From positions 1,736,001 to 1,800,000 of the forward strand of contig NZ_CP034451.1 of NCBI RefSeq assembly GCF_003952525.1: a stretch of DNA of 64,000 bases. The letters are read 5' to 3'. Positions 13,046 to 22,523 of this stretch are shown piece by piece. The position numbers and the translations under genes are program-made. Under the pieces are notes generated by a model. It was not told where the DNA came from. It did not search any database and saw nothing but the letters and a program-made list of their open reading frames with translations. Positions within the stretch are counted from its first letter, which is position 1, and each line of letters starts with the position of its first letter. The stretch comes from Mesorhizobium sp. M3A.F.Ca.ET.080.04.2.1. Its GTDB lineage: Bacteria > Pseudomonadota > Alphaproteobacteria > Rhizobiales > Rhizobiaceae.

Positions 13046-14272
13046 GTGGAGACCGGCATTGCGAGGCACGGTTCGCCCGAAGCTTTGGAGAGCCGCATGC
13101 ATCGCGGCACCAACCAGAGCGGCATGCGCGACCACAACGAAAGGCTCGTGCTGTCGCTGGTGCGCCAGCATGGCAGCCTCGCCAAATCCGACATTGCGCG
13201 CATGACGGGGCTCTCGGCCCAGACAGTCTCCGTCATCATGCGAGAACTCGAGGAAGACAAGCTGCTTCTGCGCCAGGCGCCGTTGCGCGGCAAGATCGGC
13301 CAGCCGTCCATTCCGATGGCGCTCAACCCGGAAGGCGCTTTTTTCATCGGCCTCAAGATCGGCCGCCGAAGCGCCGAGCTGGTGCTGATCGATTTCCTCG
13401 GCAACGTGCGCGCAATGCTGCAGAATTCCTACCGCTACCCGGCGCCCCGCGAGACGGTCGAGTTCGTCACCGCCGGCATCAAGAAGATGCGCGGCGAGCT
13501 GACGCCGGCGCAGGACAAGCGCATTGCCGGGCTCGGCATCGCCATGCCGTTCGAGCTCTGGAACTGGGCCGACACTGCCGGCGCGCCGCGCGACGTCATG
13601 GACGAATGGCGCCACCGCGACATCCGCGCCGACATCCAGGGGCAGTGCGACTTTCCGGTCTATCTCCAGAACGACGCGACGTCGGCCTGCGGGGCGGAGC
13701 TCGTCTTCGGCCAGGCGGGAGGCGCGCGCGATTTCGTCTATTTCTACATCGGCGCCTTTGCCGGGGGCGGCATCGTGCTCAACGGACGCCTGTTCGGCGG
13801 ACCGACGGGCAATGCCGGCGCGCTTGGCTCGATGCCGGTGCCAGGACCCGACGGCAAGCCGACGCAGCTGATCGACGTCGCCTCGATCGCCATATTAGAA
13901 AAAGCGCTCAGCGCGAAAGGCGTAGATGGTTCTTATCTTTGGACCTCGCCGCAGGAATGGGGCGAGATCGGGGCTGAGCTCGACGCTTGGATCGCCGGCG
14001 CCGCGCAGGCGCTGGCCTATGCCATCGTGGCGGCCTCGTCAGTCATCGATTTCGAGGCCGCCGTGATCGACGGCTGGATGCCGCTCAGCGTGAGGCGGCG
14101 ACTGGTCGACGCAGTCACCGATGCGCTCGCCGGCATCGATGCAGAGGGACTGAAGCTGCCCATCGTGCGCGAAGGAACCGTCGGCATCCATGCGCGGGCG
14201 CTGGGCGGCGCCAGCCTGCCGCTGTCCGAACGCTTCCTCGTCGGTCCGACCTCCATTTCCAGGAGCGCCTGA
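13046..14272 (+). CDS. frcR: ROK-family transcriptional regulator of the fructose operon
   Basis: 408 aa from the GTG at 13046, which is preceded by GGAGGAACAGG. An ATG at 13097 is an alternative. The N-terminal winged HTH (about residues 27-75) contains LSLVRQHGSLAKSDIARMTG followed by LSAQTVSVIMRELEED. The ROK sugar-kinase-like fold follows, with GLKIGRRSAELVLIDFLG, GLGIAMP, the QNDATSACGAEL segment and AGGGIVLNGRLFGGPTGNAG. The usual ROK zinc-binding cysteine cluster is not evident. It is divergent from frcB across a perfect inverted repeat and heads an operon with the mutarotase and sugar kinase. It is likely the repressor/activator sensing fructose or a phosphorylated derivative. Confidence 0.88.
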   Translation: METGIARHGSPEALESRMHRGTNQSGMRDHNERLVLSLVRQHGSLAKSDIARMTGLSAQTVSVIMRELEEDKLLLRQAPLRGKIGQPSIPMALNPEGAFFIGLKIGRRSAELVLIDFLGNVRAMLQNSYRYPAPRETVEFVTAGIKKMRGELTPAQDKRIAGLGIAMPFELWNWADTAGAPRDVMDEWRHRDIRADIQGQCDFPVYLQNDATSACGAELVFGQAGGARDFVYFYIGAFAGGGIVLNGRLFGGPTGNAGALGSMPVPGPDGKPTQLIDVASIAILEKALSAKGVDGSYLWTSPQEWGEIGAELDAWIAGAAQALAYAIVAASSVIDFEAAVIDGWMPLSVRRRLVDAVTDALAGIDAEGLKLPIVREGTVGIHARALGGASLPLSERFLVGPTSISRSA

Positions 14273-14273
14273 C

Positions 14274-14720
14274 ATGCTCATCGGCATTCCGTCGCTGCTC
14301 GGCCCGCAGCTTCTGGCGACGCTGCGCGCGATGGGTCACGGCGACGAGGTCGCGCTGGTCGACGGTAACTATCCTGCGGAGGAACAGGCGCGGCGGCTGA
14401 TCCGCGCCGACGGCCATCATCTCATCCCCGTGCTCGACGCGATCCTCAGCGTGCTGCCCGTCGACGAGGCGGTGCCGGAGGCGCTGTTTCGCGCTTCGGT
14501 CCAGGGCGATCCGGCGCTTGCAGATCCGGTGCATCACGAGATGGAGGCGGTCTGCGCAAGACGTGCGCCCGGACGCAAGGTGATTGCGCTCGCCGGCCCC
14601 GACTTCTATGCACGCGTCAAGACCGCGCACGCCATCGTGGCGACCAGCGAACCCAGACTCTACGCCAACATCATCATCCGCAAGGGCGTGATCCATCCGC
14701 CGGAGACCGACAAGACATGA
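14274..14720 (+). CDS. RbsD/FucU-family sugar mutarotase
   Basis: 148 aa from the ATG at 14274, 1 bp after the regulator stop. RbsD/FucU proteins catalyse pyranose/furanose or anomer interconversion of ribose or fucose. Family features are the N-terminal LIGIPSLLGPQLLATLRAMG with the HGDEVALVDGNYP catalytic histidine region, and the C-terminal YANIIIRKGVI sugar-binding stretch. Its stop overlaps the kinase start (ATGA), so the two are probably translationally coupled. In this fructose cassette the natural inference is a mutarotase that supplies the anomer preferred by the kinase; the actual substrate is not known. Confidence 0.88.
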   Translation: MLIGIPSLLGPQLLATLRAMGHGDEVALVDGNYPAEEQARRLIRADGHHLIPVLDAILSVLPVDEAVPEALFRASVQGDPALADPVHHEMEAVCARRAPGRKVIALAGPDFYARVKTAHAIVATSEPRLYANIIIRKGVIHPPETDKT

Positions 14721-15640
14721 TCCTCTGCTGTGGCGAAGCCCTTATCGACATGTTGCCGCGCACGACGACGGAAGGCGAAGCGGCCTTCGCGCCTTATGTC
14801 GGCGGCGCGGTGTTCAACACGGCGATCGCGCTCGGGCGGCTGGGCGCGCCGGCCGGGTTCTTTTCCGGCCTGTCCTCGGACCTGTTCGGCGGCCAGCTTC
14901 GCGAGGCGCTCGGGGCGAGCAAGGTGAGTTCCACCTATGCGCACACGTCGCCGAAGCCCACGACGCTCGCCTTCGTGCGGCTCACCAACGGCCAGGCGAC
15001 CTACACTTTCTATGACGAGAACACTGCCGGACGCATGCTGACCATCGAGGACCTGCCGAAGCTCGGGGCCGAAATCGAAGCCATGCTGTTCGGTGCCATC
15101 AGCCTGATCTCCGAGCCGGCTGGATCGGCCTATGAGGAGTTCATGCGGCGTGAGCACAACAGCCGGGTCATGATGCTCGATCCGAACATTCGGCCCAACT
15201 TCATCCCCGACAAGGCAAAGCATCTGAGGCGCATCCGGGAGATGATGGCGATGGCCGACATCGTCAAACTCTCGGACGAGGACCTCAACTGGTTCGACGA
15301 AGCGGGCTCGCATGAGGACGTCATCCGCAACTGGCTGGAGCGCGGACCGAAATTGATCGTCGTCACCCATGGCAGCGAAGGCGCCGTCGGCTACAGCAAG
15401 GAGCACAAGGTCACGGTTGTGCCGGAACGGGTCCAGGTCGTCGACACGGTCGGCGCCGGCGATACGTTCAATGCCGGCATTCTCGCGTCGCTGCACGAAC
15501 AGGGCCTGCTCACCAAGGCAGGGATCGGCAGCCTCTCCGAGGACGCGATCCGCAAGGCGCTCGCGCTCGGCGCCAAGGCGGCCGCGGTGACGGTTTCAAG
15601 GGCCGGCGCCAACCCGCCATGGCGGCACGAAATCGACTGA
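14717..15640 (+). CDS. frcK: PfkB-family sugar kinase (fructokinase)
   Basis: 307 aa. Ribokinase/PfkB fold: the N-terminal ILCCGEALIDMLPR, the substrate-binding YVGGAVFNTAIALGRLG (about residues 29-45), and the C-terminal signature DTVGAGDTFNAGILASL with the catalytic aspartate (about 246-262). It phosphorylates the imported sugar, presumably fructose to fructose 6-phosphate. It overlaps the mutarotase stop by 4 bp. It is the last gene of the frcR-mutarotase-kinase transcript. A weak hairpin (GCCCGC...GCGGGC, 15699-15722) lies 60 bp downstream and could be its terminator. Confidence 0.92.
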   Translation: MILCCGEALIDMLPRTTTEGEAAFAPYVGGAVFNTAIALGRLGAPAGFFSGLSSDLFGGQLREALGASKVSSTYAHTSPKPTTLAFVRLTNGQATYTFYDENTAGRMLTIEDLPKLGAEIEAMLFGAISLISEPAGSAYEEFMRREHNSRVMMLDPNIRPNFIPDKAKHLRRIREMMAMADIVKLSDEDLNWFDEAGSHEDVIRNWLERGPKLIVVTHGSEGAVGYSKEHKVTVVPERVQVVDTVGAGDTFNAGILASLHEQGLLTKAGIGSLSEDAIRKALALGAKAAAVTVSRAGANPPWRHEID

Positions 15641-15893
15641 TCGGCCGTCGGCGCCGGCTGGGCCTCCCTGCCCGAACCGATCACTTTATATTTCCATCGC
15701 CCGCACTGTGCGAAAAGCGGGCGTTAAAATGCGCCTTGAAGGCCGCTTTTCCGGCTTGTTCGGACGAAGCGCCGGCAAAACACGGTAACAGCCTGCGACA
15801 CTTGCGCAATTCGCCTTGGCCGTGGCCGGCTTTCTCGGCCGCGTCAAGTCTGGTACCAGCGGGCCGGTTTACTGGCAGCATCTTGAGGCCGAC

Positions 15894-17036
15894 ATGCAGT
15901 TCATCGATCTTGGCGCGCAGCGCGAACGAATCCGCGACCGGCTCAAGGCCGCGATCGACCATGTGGTCGAGGACGGCCGCTATATCCTCGGGCCGCAGGT
16001 CACCGAGTTCGAAAACAAGCTCGCAGCTTTCGTCGGCGTCAAGCATGTGGTGGCCTGCGCCAACGGCACCGATGCATTGCTCCTGCCGCTGTTCGCCGCC
16101 GGCATCGGCCCTGGCGACGCCGTGTTCGTGCCGAGCTTCACCTTCGCCGCCACGGCGGAAGTGGTGGCGCTCGCCAAGGCCGAGCCCGTCTTCGTCGACG
16201 TCGATCCCAGCACCTACAACATCGACATTGCCAGCCTCGAGGCGGCAATCGAAATAATCAAAAAGCAGGGCCGGCTGAAGGCGAAGGCGATCATTCCGGT
16301 CGACCTGTTCGGACTTGCCGCCGACTACGAGGCGATCACGGCGATCGCCAAGCGCGAAGGGCTATTGGTGATCGAGGACGCTGCGCAGTCGATCGGCGGC
16401 TCCGCCGACGGCAAGATGTGCGGCTCGTTCGGCCATGTCGCCTCGACCAGCTTCTACCCGGCAAAGCCGCTCGGCTGCTACGGCGACGGCGGCGCTATGT
16501 TCACCAATGACGCTGCGCTGGCCGACAAGCTGCGGTCCTTCGCCTTCCATGGCAAGGGAGAGACCCAGTATGACAACATCCTCGTCGGCATCAATTCGCG
16601 CCTCGACACGCTGCAGGCGGCGATCCTGATCGAGAAGCTCGCCATTCTCGAGGACGAGATGGTGGCCCGCCAAGCGGTGGCGCAACGCTATGCCGACGGC
16701 CTCGGCGACATCGTCAAGGCGTCGCGCAACCTGGGCCACGGCCGCTCGGCCTGGGCGCAATATGCCATTGAGACGCCGAAGCGCGATGGGCTGAAGGCCC
16801 ATCTGACGGAAAAGGGCATCCCGTCGGTCATCTACTATGTGAAGCCGCTGCATGCCCAGGTCGCCTATCGCGACTATCCGCGCTCGCCGGCCGGCCTTGC
16901 GGTTTCGGAAGAACTGCCGAAGCAGATCCTCTGCCTGCCGATGCATCCCTATCTCAGCGAGGCCGACCAGGACCGGATCATCGAGACGATCCGCAACTAT
17001 ATCGGCTCGAACTCGGCGAGCGTCGCGGCGGCTTGA
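15894..17036 (+). CDS. DegT/DnrJ/EryC1/StrS-family PLP-dependent sugar aminotransferase
   Basis: 380 aa from the ATG at 15894, preceded by TTGAGG. The fold is that of the nucleotide-sugar aminotransferases that make amino sugars for surface polysaccharides. Visible are YILGPQVTEFENKLAAFVGV, ANGTDALLLPLFAAGIGPGD, VPSFTFAATAEVVALAKAEP, VIEDAAQSIGG (PLP-stacking aspartate and Gln), and the Schiff-base lysine in TSFYPAKPLGCYGDGGAMF (about residue 186). No dedicated nucleotide-sugar dehydratase lies immediately beside it, so its substrate is unclear. The WbpM/CapD-like protein at 24987-26999 could in principle provide a 4-keto sugar. Confidence 0.9.
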   Translation: MQFIDLGAQRERIRDRLKAAIDHVVEDGRYILGPQVTEFENKLAAFVGVKHVVACANGTDALLLPLFAAGIGPGDAVFVPSFTFAATAEVVALAKAEPVFVDVDPSTYNIDIASLEAAIEIIKKQGRLKAKAIIPVDLFGLAADYEAITAIAKREGLLVIEDAAQSIGGSADGKMCGSFGHVASTSFYPAKPLGCYGDGGAMFTNDAALADKLRSFAFHGKGETQYDNILVGINSRLDTLQAAILIEKLAILEDEMVARQAVAQRYADGLGDIVKASRNLGHGRSAWAQYAIETPKRDGLKAHLTEKGIPSVIYYVKPLHAQVAYRDYPRSPAGLAVSEELPKQILCLPMHPYLSEADQDRIIETIRNYIGSNSASVAAA

Positions 17037-17040
17037 TGAT

Positions 17041-17168
17041 CTCCCCCCTTGAGGGGGAGAGGGCCGGCAGGCCAGAGGGGCTCGGCCCTTTATCACAGAC
17101 GAACGGGGTCGGCGCTCTATGCGACGCGACCCCCTCCGTCGCCTTCGGCGACATCCTCAAGGGGGGAG
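17041..17168. repeat. Inverted repeat between convergent aminotransferase gene and cysQ
   Basis: Perfect 14-bp inverted arms, CTCCCCCCTTGAGG (17041-17054) and CCTCAAGGGGGGAG (17155-17168), flank about 100 bp that include GTCGCCTTCGGCGAC, a motif also present in the repeat at 77-249. The element probably belongs to the same dispersed family. It fills the convergent intergenic region and could terminate both transcripts. The right arm also encodes the last residues and the stop codon of CysQ. Confidence 0.85.
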
Positions 17169-18014
17169 ATTAACCGTCGCCCGCTTCCCCGTCGCAATGA
17201 AATGCGGATTCGCGAAATCGCTATCGCCCGCCTGGTTACGCTTGCCGTAGACGAGGGGCTGGCCGTCCAGCGTGCGGGTCATGCCGCCGGCGGCGCGCAG
17301 GACCGCGTCGCCCGCCGCCGTATCCCATTCCATGGTGCGGCCGAAGCGCGGATAGACATCCGCCTCGGCGGCGGCGACAAGGCAGAATTTCAGCGACGAA
17401 CCGACCGAGACGATGTCGGCAGTGCCGAGATCGCGGATGAAGGCGTCGGTCTCGGGCGTGTTGTGCGAGCGGCTGGCGACGACCGCGAGCGGCATTCCAC
17501 CGGCCCGCACCGCAATCGGCTGGCGGCCGGTGATATGAAACTCGCCGTCGATCTCGAGCATTTCCGCCTTGCCCGGCCGGCCGGAGAAGAAACGGCCCGT
17601 GCAGGGTGCGAAGACGACGCCGACTTCCGGCACGCCGTGGCGTATGAGCGCGATGTTGACGGTGAAATCGGTGCGGCGGTTGACGAACTCCTTGGTGCCG
17701 TCGAGCGGATCGATGAGGAAGAAGGCGTTGTCGAGGTCCGGCGTCGCCACCCCTGCCGCCACCTCTTCCTCGGCCACGCAGGGAATGTGCGGATAGGCTG
17801 CACGCAGGCCGGCCAGGATGATCTTCTCGCTTTCGCGGTCGGCTTCGGTCACGGGCGAAGAGTCGGACTTGCTGTCGACGGCACAGCCTTCGTGGAAGAC
17901 GCGCATCACCTCGCGCCCGGCGTCCAGGGCCAAGCGCTCGAAGACGCCTAGCATGGCCTCGTCGTCAGATACCGCCGCCATTGTCATATTGGTCTTCAGC
18001 AATGTCGCGCTCAT
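17157..18014 (-). CDS. cysQ: 3'(2'),5'-bisphosphate nucleotidase CysQ
   Basis: 285 aa in the inositol-monophosphatase superfamily. It hydrolyses 3'-phosphoadenosine 5'-phosphate (PAP), the by-product of PAPS use. Metal-binding motifs: [12 protein letters not shown] (about residue 57), EEE near 82, [10 protein letters not shown] (about 101-110), and the C-terminal [17 protein letters not shown] (about 229-245). The ATG at 18014 overlaps the cysNC stop by 50 bp; ATGs at 17987 and 17981 would shorten the overlap and one may be the true start. The C-terminal LPP and stop lie in a dispersed repeat. It is the last gene of the cysD-cysNC-cysQ cluster. Confidence 0.93.
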   Translation of the reverse strand: MSATLLKTNMTMAAVSDDEAMLGVFERLALDAGREVMRVFHEGCAVDSKSDSSPVTEADRESEKIILAGLRAAYPHIPCVAEEEVAAGVATPDLDNAFFLIDPLDGTKEFVNRRTDFTVNIALIRHGVPEVGVVFAPCTGRFFSGRPGKAEMLEIDGEFHITGRQPIAVRAGGMPLAVVASRSHNTPETDAFIRDLGTADIVSVGSSLKFCLVAAAEADVYPRFGRTMEWDTAAGDAVLRAAGGMTRTLDGQPLVYGKRNQAGDSDFANPHFIATGKRATVNLPP

Positions 18015-19902
18015 CCAGCCAGCGTTCCAGGGCTTCCGCCATCTCCTGAGGGCTCTTGCCGAGCGTCTCGAGACGGATTTCGGGGTTTTCCGGAGCCTCG
18101 TAGGGCGAATCGACGCCGGTGAAGTTCTTGATCTCGCCGCTCAGCGCACGCGCGTAAAGGCCCTTCGGGTCGCGGCGGGCGCATTCCTCGAACGGCGTGT
18201 CGACGAACACCTCGATGAACTCGCCCTCGGCCATGAGCTCGCGTGCCATGCGCCGCTCGGCGCTGAAGGGCGAGATGAAGGAGACGATGACGATCAGCCC
18301 GGCATCGGCCATCAGCTTCGCCACCTCGGCGACGCGGCGGATGTTCTCGACGCGGTCGGCGTCGGTGAAGCCGAGATCGCGGTTCAGCCCATGGCGGACA
18401 TTGTCGCCGTCGAGAATGTAGGTGTGACGGCCGGACGCGAACAGCTTCTTCTCGAACAGATTGGCGATGGTCGACTTGCCCGAGCCGGACAGGCCGGTGA
18501 ACCAGAACACCGCCGGGCGCTGGTTCTTCAGGTCGCTGCGGCCGCGCTTGCCGACATCCAGCGACTGCCAGTGGATGTTCTCGGCACGGCGCAGCGAATG
18601 GAGGATCATGCCGGCGCCGACGGTGGCGTTGCTGATGCGGTCGATCAGGATGAAGGCGCCGGTGGTGCGGTTCTCGCCGAAGGGATCGAAGGCGATCGGC
18701 GCCCGCGTCGAGAGGTTGCAGACCCCGACCTCGTTGAGGTCCAGCGACTTCGCCGCCTCATGCGCGAAATCGTTGACGTTGACCCGGTACTTCAGGTCGG
18801 TGACGGTGGCGCTGACCTGGTCGGTCTCGGTGCGCAGGATGTAGGAACGACCGGGCAGCAGCGCCTGCTCGTCGAACCAGACGATGTTGGCGGTGAACTG
18901 GTCGGCGACCTGCGGACGTGCGGCCGGCGACACCAGCATGTTGCCGCGCGACACCTCGACCTCGTCCTCGAGGACGAGCGTGACGGCCTGGCCGGCAACC
19001 GCCTGCTTGAGGTCGCCGCCATGCGCGACGATGCGCTTGACACGGGTGGCCCTGCCCGACTTGGCGACCACGACCTCGTCGCCTTGCGAGACGGTGCCGG
19101 AAGCGATGGTGCCGGCAAAACCGCGGAAATCGAGGTTGGGACGGTTCACATATTGCACCGGGAAACGGAACGGCAGTTCGACGGCGGCCTCGTCGACCGA
19201 CACGGTCTCCAGATGCTCGATCAGCGACGGCCCGGAATACCAGGGCGTGCGCTCCGATCGATTGGTGACGTTGTCGCCATAGCGCGCCGACATCGGGATC
19301 GGCACAATGCTCGTGAAGCCCAGTCCTTTGGCGAACTCGCTGTAGTCCGCCACGATGCGATCGAAGACGCTCTCGTCGAAGCCGACGAGATCGATCTTGT
19401 TGACCGCAAGTATAATGTGGCGGATGCCGAGCAGCGAGGCGATGATCGAATGGCGCCTGGTCTGGCGCAGCACGCCCTGGCGCGCATCGATCAGCACGAT
19501 GGCGAGGTCGGCGGTCGAGGCGCCGGTCGCCATGTTGCGCGTATACTGCTCGTGGCCAGGCGTGTCGGCGACGATGAACTTGCGCTTCGGCGTGGCGAAG
19601 AAGCGGTAAGCGACGTCGATGGTGATGCCCTGCTCGCGCTCGGCCTCCAGCCCGTCGACCAGCAGCGCGAAGTCGACATCATCGCCGGTGGTGCCGTGCT
19701 TGCGCGAATCACGCTCGAGCGCGGCGAGCTGGTCCTCGAAGATCTGCTTGGTGTCGGACAGCAGCCGTCCGATCAGCGTCGACTTGCCGTCGTCGACCGA
19801 GCCGCAGGTGAGAAAGCGCAGCAGCGACTTCTTCTCCTGCGCGGCCATGTAGTCGCGGATGCCATCGGTCGGGGCAAGGCTCTTGGCCATGATGTGGCGC
19901 AT
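17965..19902 (-). CDS. cysNC: Bifunctional sulfate adenylyltransferase subunit 1 / adenylylsulfate kinase
   Basis: 645 aa. The N-terminal two-thirds is a GTPase of the CysN/NodQ type: P-loop [15 protein letters not shown] (about residue 35), [35 protein letters not shown]-Tu-like beta-barrel domains follow. From about residue 445 there is a complete APS kinase with P-loop [31 protein letters not shown], and [18 protein letters not shown]. The protein drives APS formation with CysD and then phosphorylates APS to PAPS. It starts 2 bp after the cysD stop. This is the same architecture as nodulation NodQ; no nod genes are adjacent, so the housekeeping name is used. Confidence 0.95.
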   Translation of the reverse strand: MRHIMAKSLAPTDGIRDYMAAQEKKSLLRFLTCGSVDDGKSTLIGRLLSDTKQIFEDQLAALERDSRKHGTTGDDVDFALLVDGLEAEREQGITIDVAYRFFATPKRKFIVADTPGHEQYTRNMATGASTADLAIVLIDARQGVLRQTRRHSIIASLLGIRHIILAVNKIDLVGFDESVFDRIVADYSEFAKGLGFTSIVPIPMSARYGDNVTNRSERTPWYSGPSLIEHLETVSVDEAAVELPFRFPVQYVNRPNLDFRGFAGTIASGTVSQGDEVVVAKSGRATRVKRIVAHGGDLKQAVAGQAVTLVLEDEVEVSRGNMLVSPAARPQVADQFTANIVWFDEQALLPGRSYILRTETDQVSATVTDLKYRVNVNDFAHEAAKSLDLNEVGVCNLSTRAPIAFDPFGENRTTGAFILIDRISNATVGAGMILHSLRRAENIHWQSLDVGKRGRSDLKNQRPAVFWFTGLSGSGKSTIANLFEKKLFASGRHTYILDGDNVRHGLNRDLGFTDADRVENIRRVAEVAKLMADAGLIVIVSFISPFSAERRMARELMAEGEFIEVFVDTPFEECARRDPKGLYARALSGEIKNFTGVDSPYEAPENPEIRLETLGKSPQEMAEALERWLDERDIAEDQYDNGGGI

Positions 19903-19904
19903 GT

Positions 19905-20810
19905 TCAGAAATACCCCTCGCGCTTCTTCTTTTCCATCGAACCCGCCTCGTCGCGGTCGATGAGGCGGCCCTGGCGCTCGGATGTGCGGGCGGTCAGCAT
20001 CTCGCCGACGATGGCTTCAAGCGTGTCGGCATCCGAATCGATGGCGCCGGTCAGCGGATAGCAGCCCAGCGTGCGGAAGCGCACGAGCCGGTTCTCGACC
20101 GTCTCGCCGGGACGCAGCTGCATGCGGTCGTCGTCCTTCAAGATGAGCATGCCGTCGCGTTCGACCACCGGCCGCTGCTTGGCGAAATAGAGCGGCACGA
20201 TCGGGATGTTCTCCTGCAAGATGTACTGCCAGATGTCGAGCTCGGTCCAGTTCGACAGCGGAAACACGCGGATCGATTCGCCCGGCGCGATGCGAGTGTT
20301 GAAGATCTTCCACATTTCCGGCCGCTGGTTCTTGGGATCCCAGGCATGGTGGGCATTGCGGAAGGAAAAGATGCGCTCCTTGGCGCGTGACTTCTCCTCG
20401 TCGCGGCGGGCACCGCCAAAGGCCGCGTCAAAGCCGTATTTGTCCAGCGCCTGGCGCAGCGCCACCGTCTTCATCACATGGGTGTGGGTGTTGGATCCAT
20501 GGTCGAAGGGGTTGATGTTGTCGCGCACGCCGTCCTCGTTGACGTGGACCAGCAGGTCGAAGCCGAGCTTCTGCGCCATCTGATCGCGAAAGGCGATCAT
20601 CTCGCGGAACTTCCACGTCGTGTCGACATGCAGAAAGGGAAAGGGCGGCTTGGCTGGATAGAAGGCCTTCATCGCCAGGTGCATCAGCACGGAAGAATCC
20701 TTGCCGACCGAATAAAGCATCACCGGCTTGGAAAACGAGGCCGCAACCTCACGGAAGATGTGGATGGATTCGGCCTCGAGCCGCTGCAGGTGCGTAAGCG
20801 CGATATTCAT
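19905..20810 (-). CDS. cysD: Sulfate adenylyltransferase subunit 2
   Basis: 301 aa from the ATG at 20810 ([22 protein letters not shown]). The 86-residue in-frame extension upstream has no family similarity. PP-loop ATP pyrophosphatase fold: [17 protein letters not shown] (about residues 35-51), [32 protein letters not shown], and the C-terminal [14 protein letters not shown] and EKKKREGYF. With CysNC it makes APS from sulfate and ATP. It is the first gene of the sulfate-activation operon. Confidence 0.96.
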   Translation of the reverse strand: MNIALTHLQRLEAESIHIFREVAASFSKPVMLYSVGKDSSVLMHLAMKAFYPAKPPFPFLHVDTTWKFREMIAFRDQMAQKLGFDLLVHVNEDGVRDNINPFDHGSNTHTHVMKTVALRQALDKYGFDAAFGGARRDEEKSRAKERIFSFRNAHHAWDPKNQRPEMWKIFNTRIAPGESIRVFPLSNWTELDIWQYILQENIPIVPLYFAKQRPVVERDGMLILKDDDRMQLRPGETVENRLVRFRTLGCYPLTGAIDSDADTLEAIVGEMLTARTSERQGRLIDRDEAGSMEKKKREGYF

Positions 20811-21227
20811 GGACTGTTGAACGTTCTTTCGTGCCGGGCGGACTTGCATGAGACATTGGCGCCGTTTTCGTGAAACAGCCCGGCAAACCCTGGACCCTTT
20901 TGGCGGGCGTTCTAGCAGATCGCTCTGGTTTAGAACAATGCCAGAGAGGCCAGCCGGCGACCAGTTACGGAATGAATTTTCCACGCAAGCCTTACGTTGC
21001 GAAAAATCCTGCCCGCGGAGTGAGTGGGCCAAAAGAGCGAAGAAAACTTGTTGCCGCGCCCGCAATCTTCCGCATTTTTGGAGGTCGCTGTGCGGTCATG
21101 CCGCCCATCTTTTGGTTCCGGGCAAGGCCAGCCGCCCTATCGCAGAGCTGTGGCAGCCGCTATACCGGCCCGGGGACCTGGCAACACCAGCGGCAGGGCA
21201 GCTTAATCCAAACTGCGAAGCAGAGTA
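20811..21227. other. 417-bp intergenic region with no gene seen
   Basis: Lies between the divergent cysD and the O-antigen ligase-like gene, so it should contain both promoters. No open frame here has a recognisable product, and I see no strong hairpin, repeat or clear -35/-10 pair. Confidence 0.5.
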
Positions 21228-22523
21228 TTGAACGCGCTTTCATCCCTCCGCCGGCACTTCACGCCCGCACAGATCAATATCTACTTCTCGATCGGCTGCT
21301 TCTTCTCGCCGCCGGTGCTGGGATCGGCGGTCAGCTTCGTCTTCCATGGCGGCGCACTGTGGTCGGTGATGCTGCTCGCCTTGAAGCGGCGGCGCTTCAA
21401 CATCGACAGGCCAATGCTCGCCATGACGATCGCGATCTATGCCTATTGCGCGGCAGTGGTGCTCGCCTCGATCGTCAACGGCACGCTTGAAGCGGACTTC
21501 AGGTTCTTCCTGCCGCTGGTCACGCTGATGTTCTTCCCGATCTCCTATTCGACATGGAGTATCACCGACAAGACGACGCTTGCCCGCATCGCGGTGCTCG
21601 CGAGTGCTGCCGCTTGCATCGGCGCCCTGGCGCTCGCCATCGTGCAGTATTACGGCATCGGCATCAGGGCCGAAGGCGGCGCCGGCAATGCGATCGTGTT
21701 CGCAACGGTCACCTGCCTTGCCGTGGCAACGAGCCTTGCGGGGCCGCTGTCCGGGATCGAGAGGCGGAACTGGAAGCGGCTGGCGGTCGCGGCGCTCGCC
21801 GGCACCGTCGCGATCCTCTATTCAGGGTCGCGCATCATCTGGCTCGCGCTGCTGCTGGCGGTGATTGCCGTGGTCCTGATCAACCGAGGCAGGCTGGGCG
21901 GGCCGAAGCTAAGGCGCCTGGCGATGATCGCCGGGGCGGCCGGCGTGGCTGTCGCCGCCATCGGCTTTCCCGTCTTCATGGATCGGGCGGACTTCCTGTT
22001 CAGCGACTGGACCGCACTGGCCACGAAGGGCGATCACTCGACAGCGCTAGGACTGCGCGTGGCCATGTGGCAGATCGGCGCCGAGGCGTTCCGCAACGCG
22101 CCGATCTTCGGACACGGCATCACGGCCAGCCGCGAGCTGATGAAACAGGGTTTTCACGACCAGTTCGCAATGGAGCAAGGCTTCAACCATTTCCATAACG
22201 GTTTTCTGACCGCGCTGGTCGAGGCCGGCCTGCTGGGCGCCATCGCCCTGGCGGCGATCTTCGTCGTCGCGGCGTGGAATGCGGCGCGGGTGCTGCGGGC
22301 CAGCGCGGAGGCGACGGAGCGGCTCGGCGCGACAATGGTGATCGTCACCGTCATCACCTACCTTGTCGGCGGGCTGACCGGCATCTTGCTCGGCCATGAC
22401 ATTCTCGACGCGACGCTGATGGTGTTTCTGGTCTCCGGCACCTATCTGGCCTGTGGGCGAACGGTGTCGCCGACCGGAAAAAGCGCGCCTGCCGTGGCGC
22501 CGTCCGCCGGCCAGCTGCGATGA
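21228..22523 (+). CDS. O-antigen ligase / Wzy-like polymerase membrane protein
   Basis: 431 aa polytopic membrane protein with about 10-12 hydrophobic segments, starting INIYFSIGCFFSPPVLGSAV. The large periplasmic loop near the C-terminal third, GHGITASRELMKQGFHDQF followed by NHFHNGFLTALVEAGLLGAI, matches the Wzy_C/WaaL signature (H and N/H residues before a helix). Such proteins ligate or polymerise lipid-linked glycans at the periplasmic face. The start is a TTG at 21228 with a poor ribosome site; the first membrane helix follows directly, so the true start cannot be far. It overlaps the next gene by ATGA. Ligase and polymerase cannot be distinguished from sequence. Confidence 0.82.
   Translation: MNALSSLRRHFTPAQINIYFSIGCFFSPPVLGSAVSFVFHGGALWSVMLLALKRRRFNIDRPMLAMTIAIYAYCAAVVLASIVNGTLEADFRFFLPLVTLMFFPISYSTWSITDKTTLARIAVLASAAACIGALALAIVQYYGIGIRAEGGAGNAIVFATVTCLAVATSLAGPLSGIERRNWKRLAVAALAGTVAILYSGSRIIWLALLLAVIAVVLINRGRLGGPKLRRLAMIAGAAGVAVAAIGFPVFMDRADFLFSDWTALATKGDHSTALGLRVAMWQIGAEAFRNAPIFGHGITASRELMKQGFHDQFAMEQGFNHFHNGFLTALVEAGLLGAIALAAIFVVAAWNAARVLRASAEATERLGATMVIVTVITYLVGGLTGILLGHDILDATLMVFLVSGTYLACGRTVSPTGKSAPAVAPSAGQLR

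Noticed and set aside
17818..20061. 747-codon open frame on the plus strand opposite cysNC
   Set aside because: It is antisense to a complete cysNC/cysQ with clear motifs; the long frame is a by-product of high GC codon use and has no recognisable domain.
17965..20810. Assignment of the sulfate genes as nodulation genes nodP/nodQ
   Set aside because: The architecture is the same as NodP/NodQ, but no other nod genes or nod box are present and cysQ follows, so housekeeping sulfate activation is more likely.
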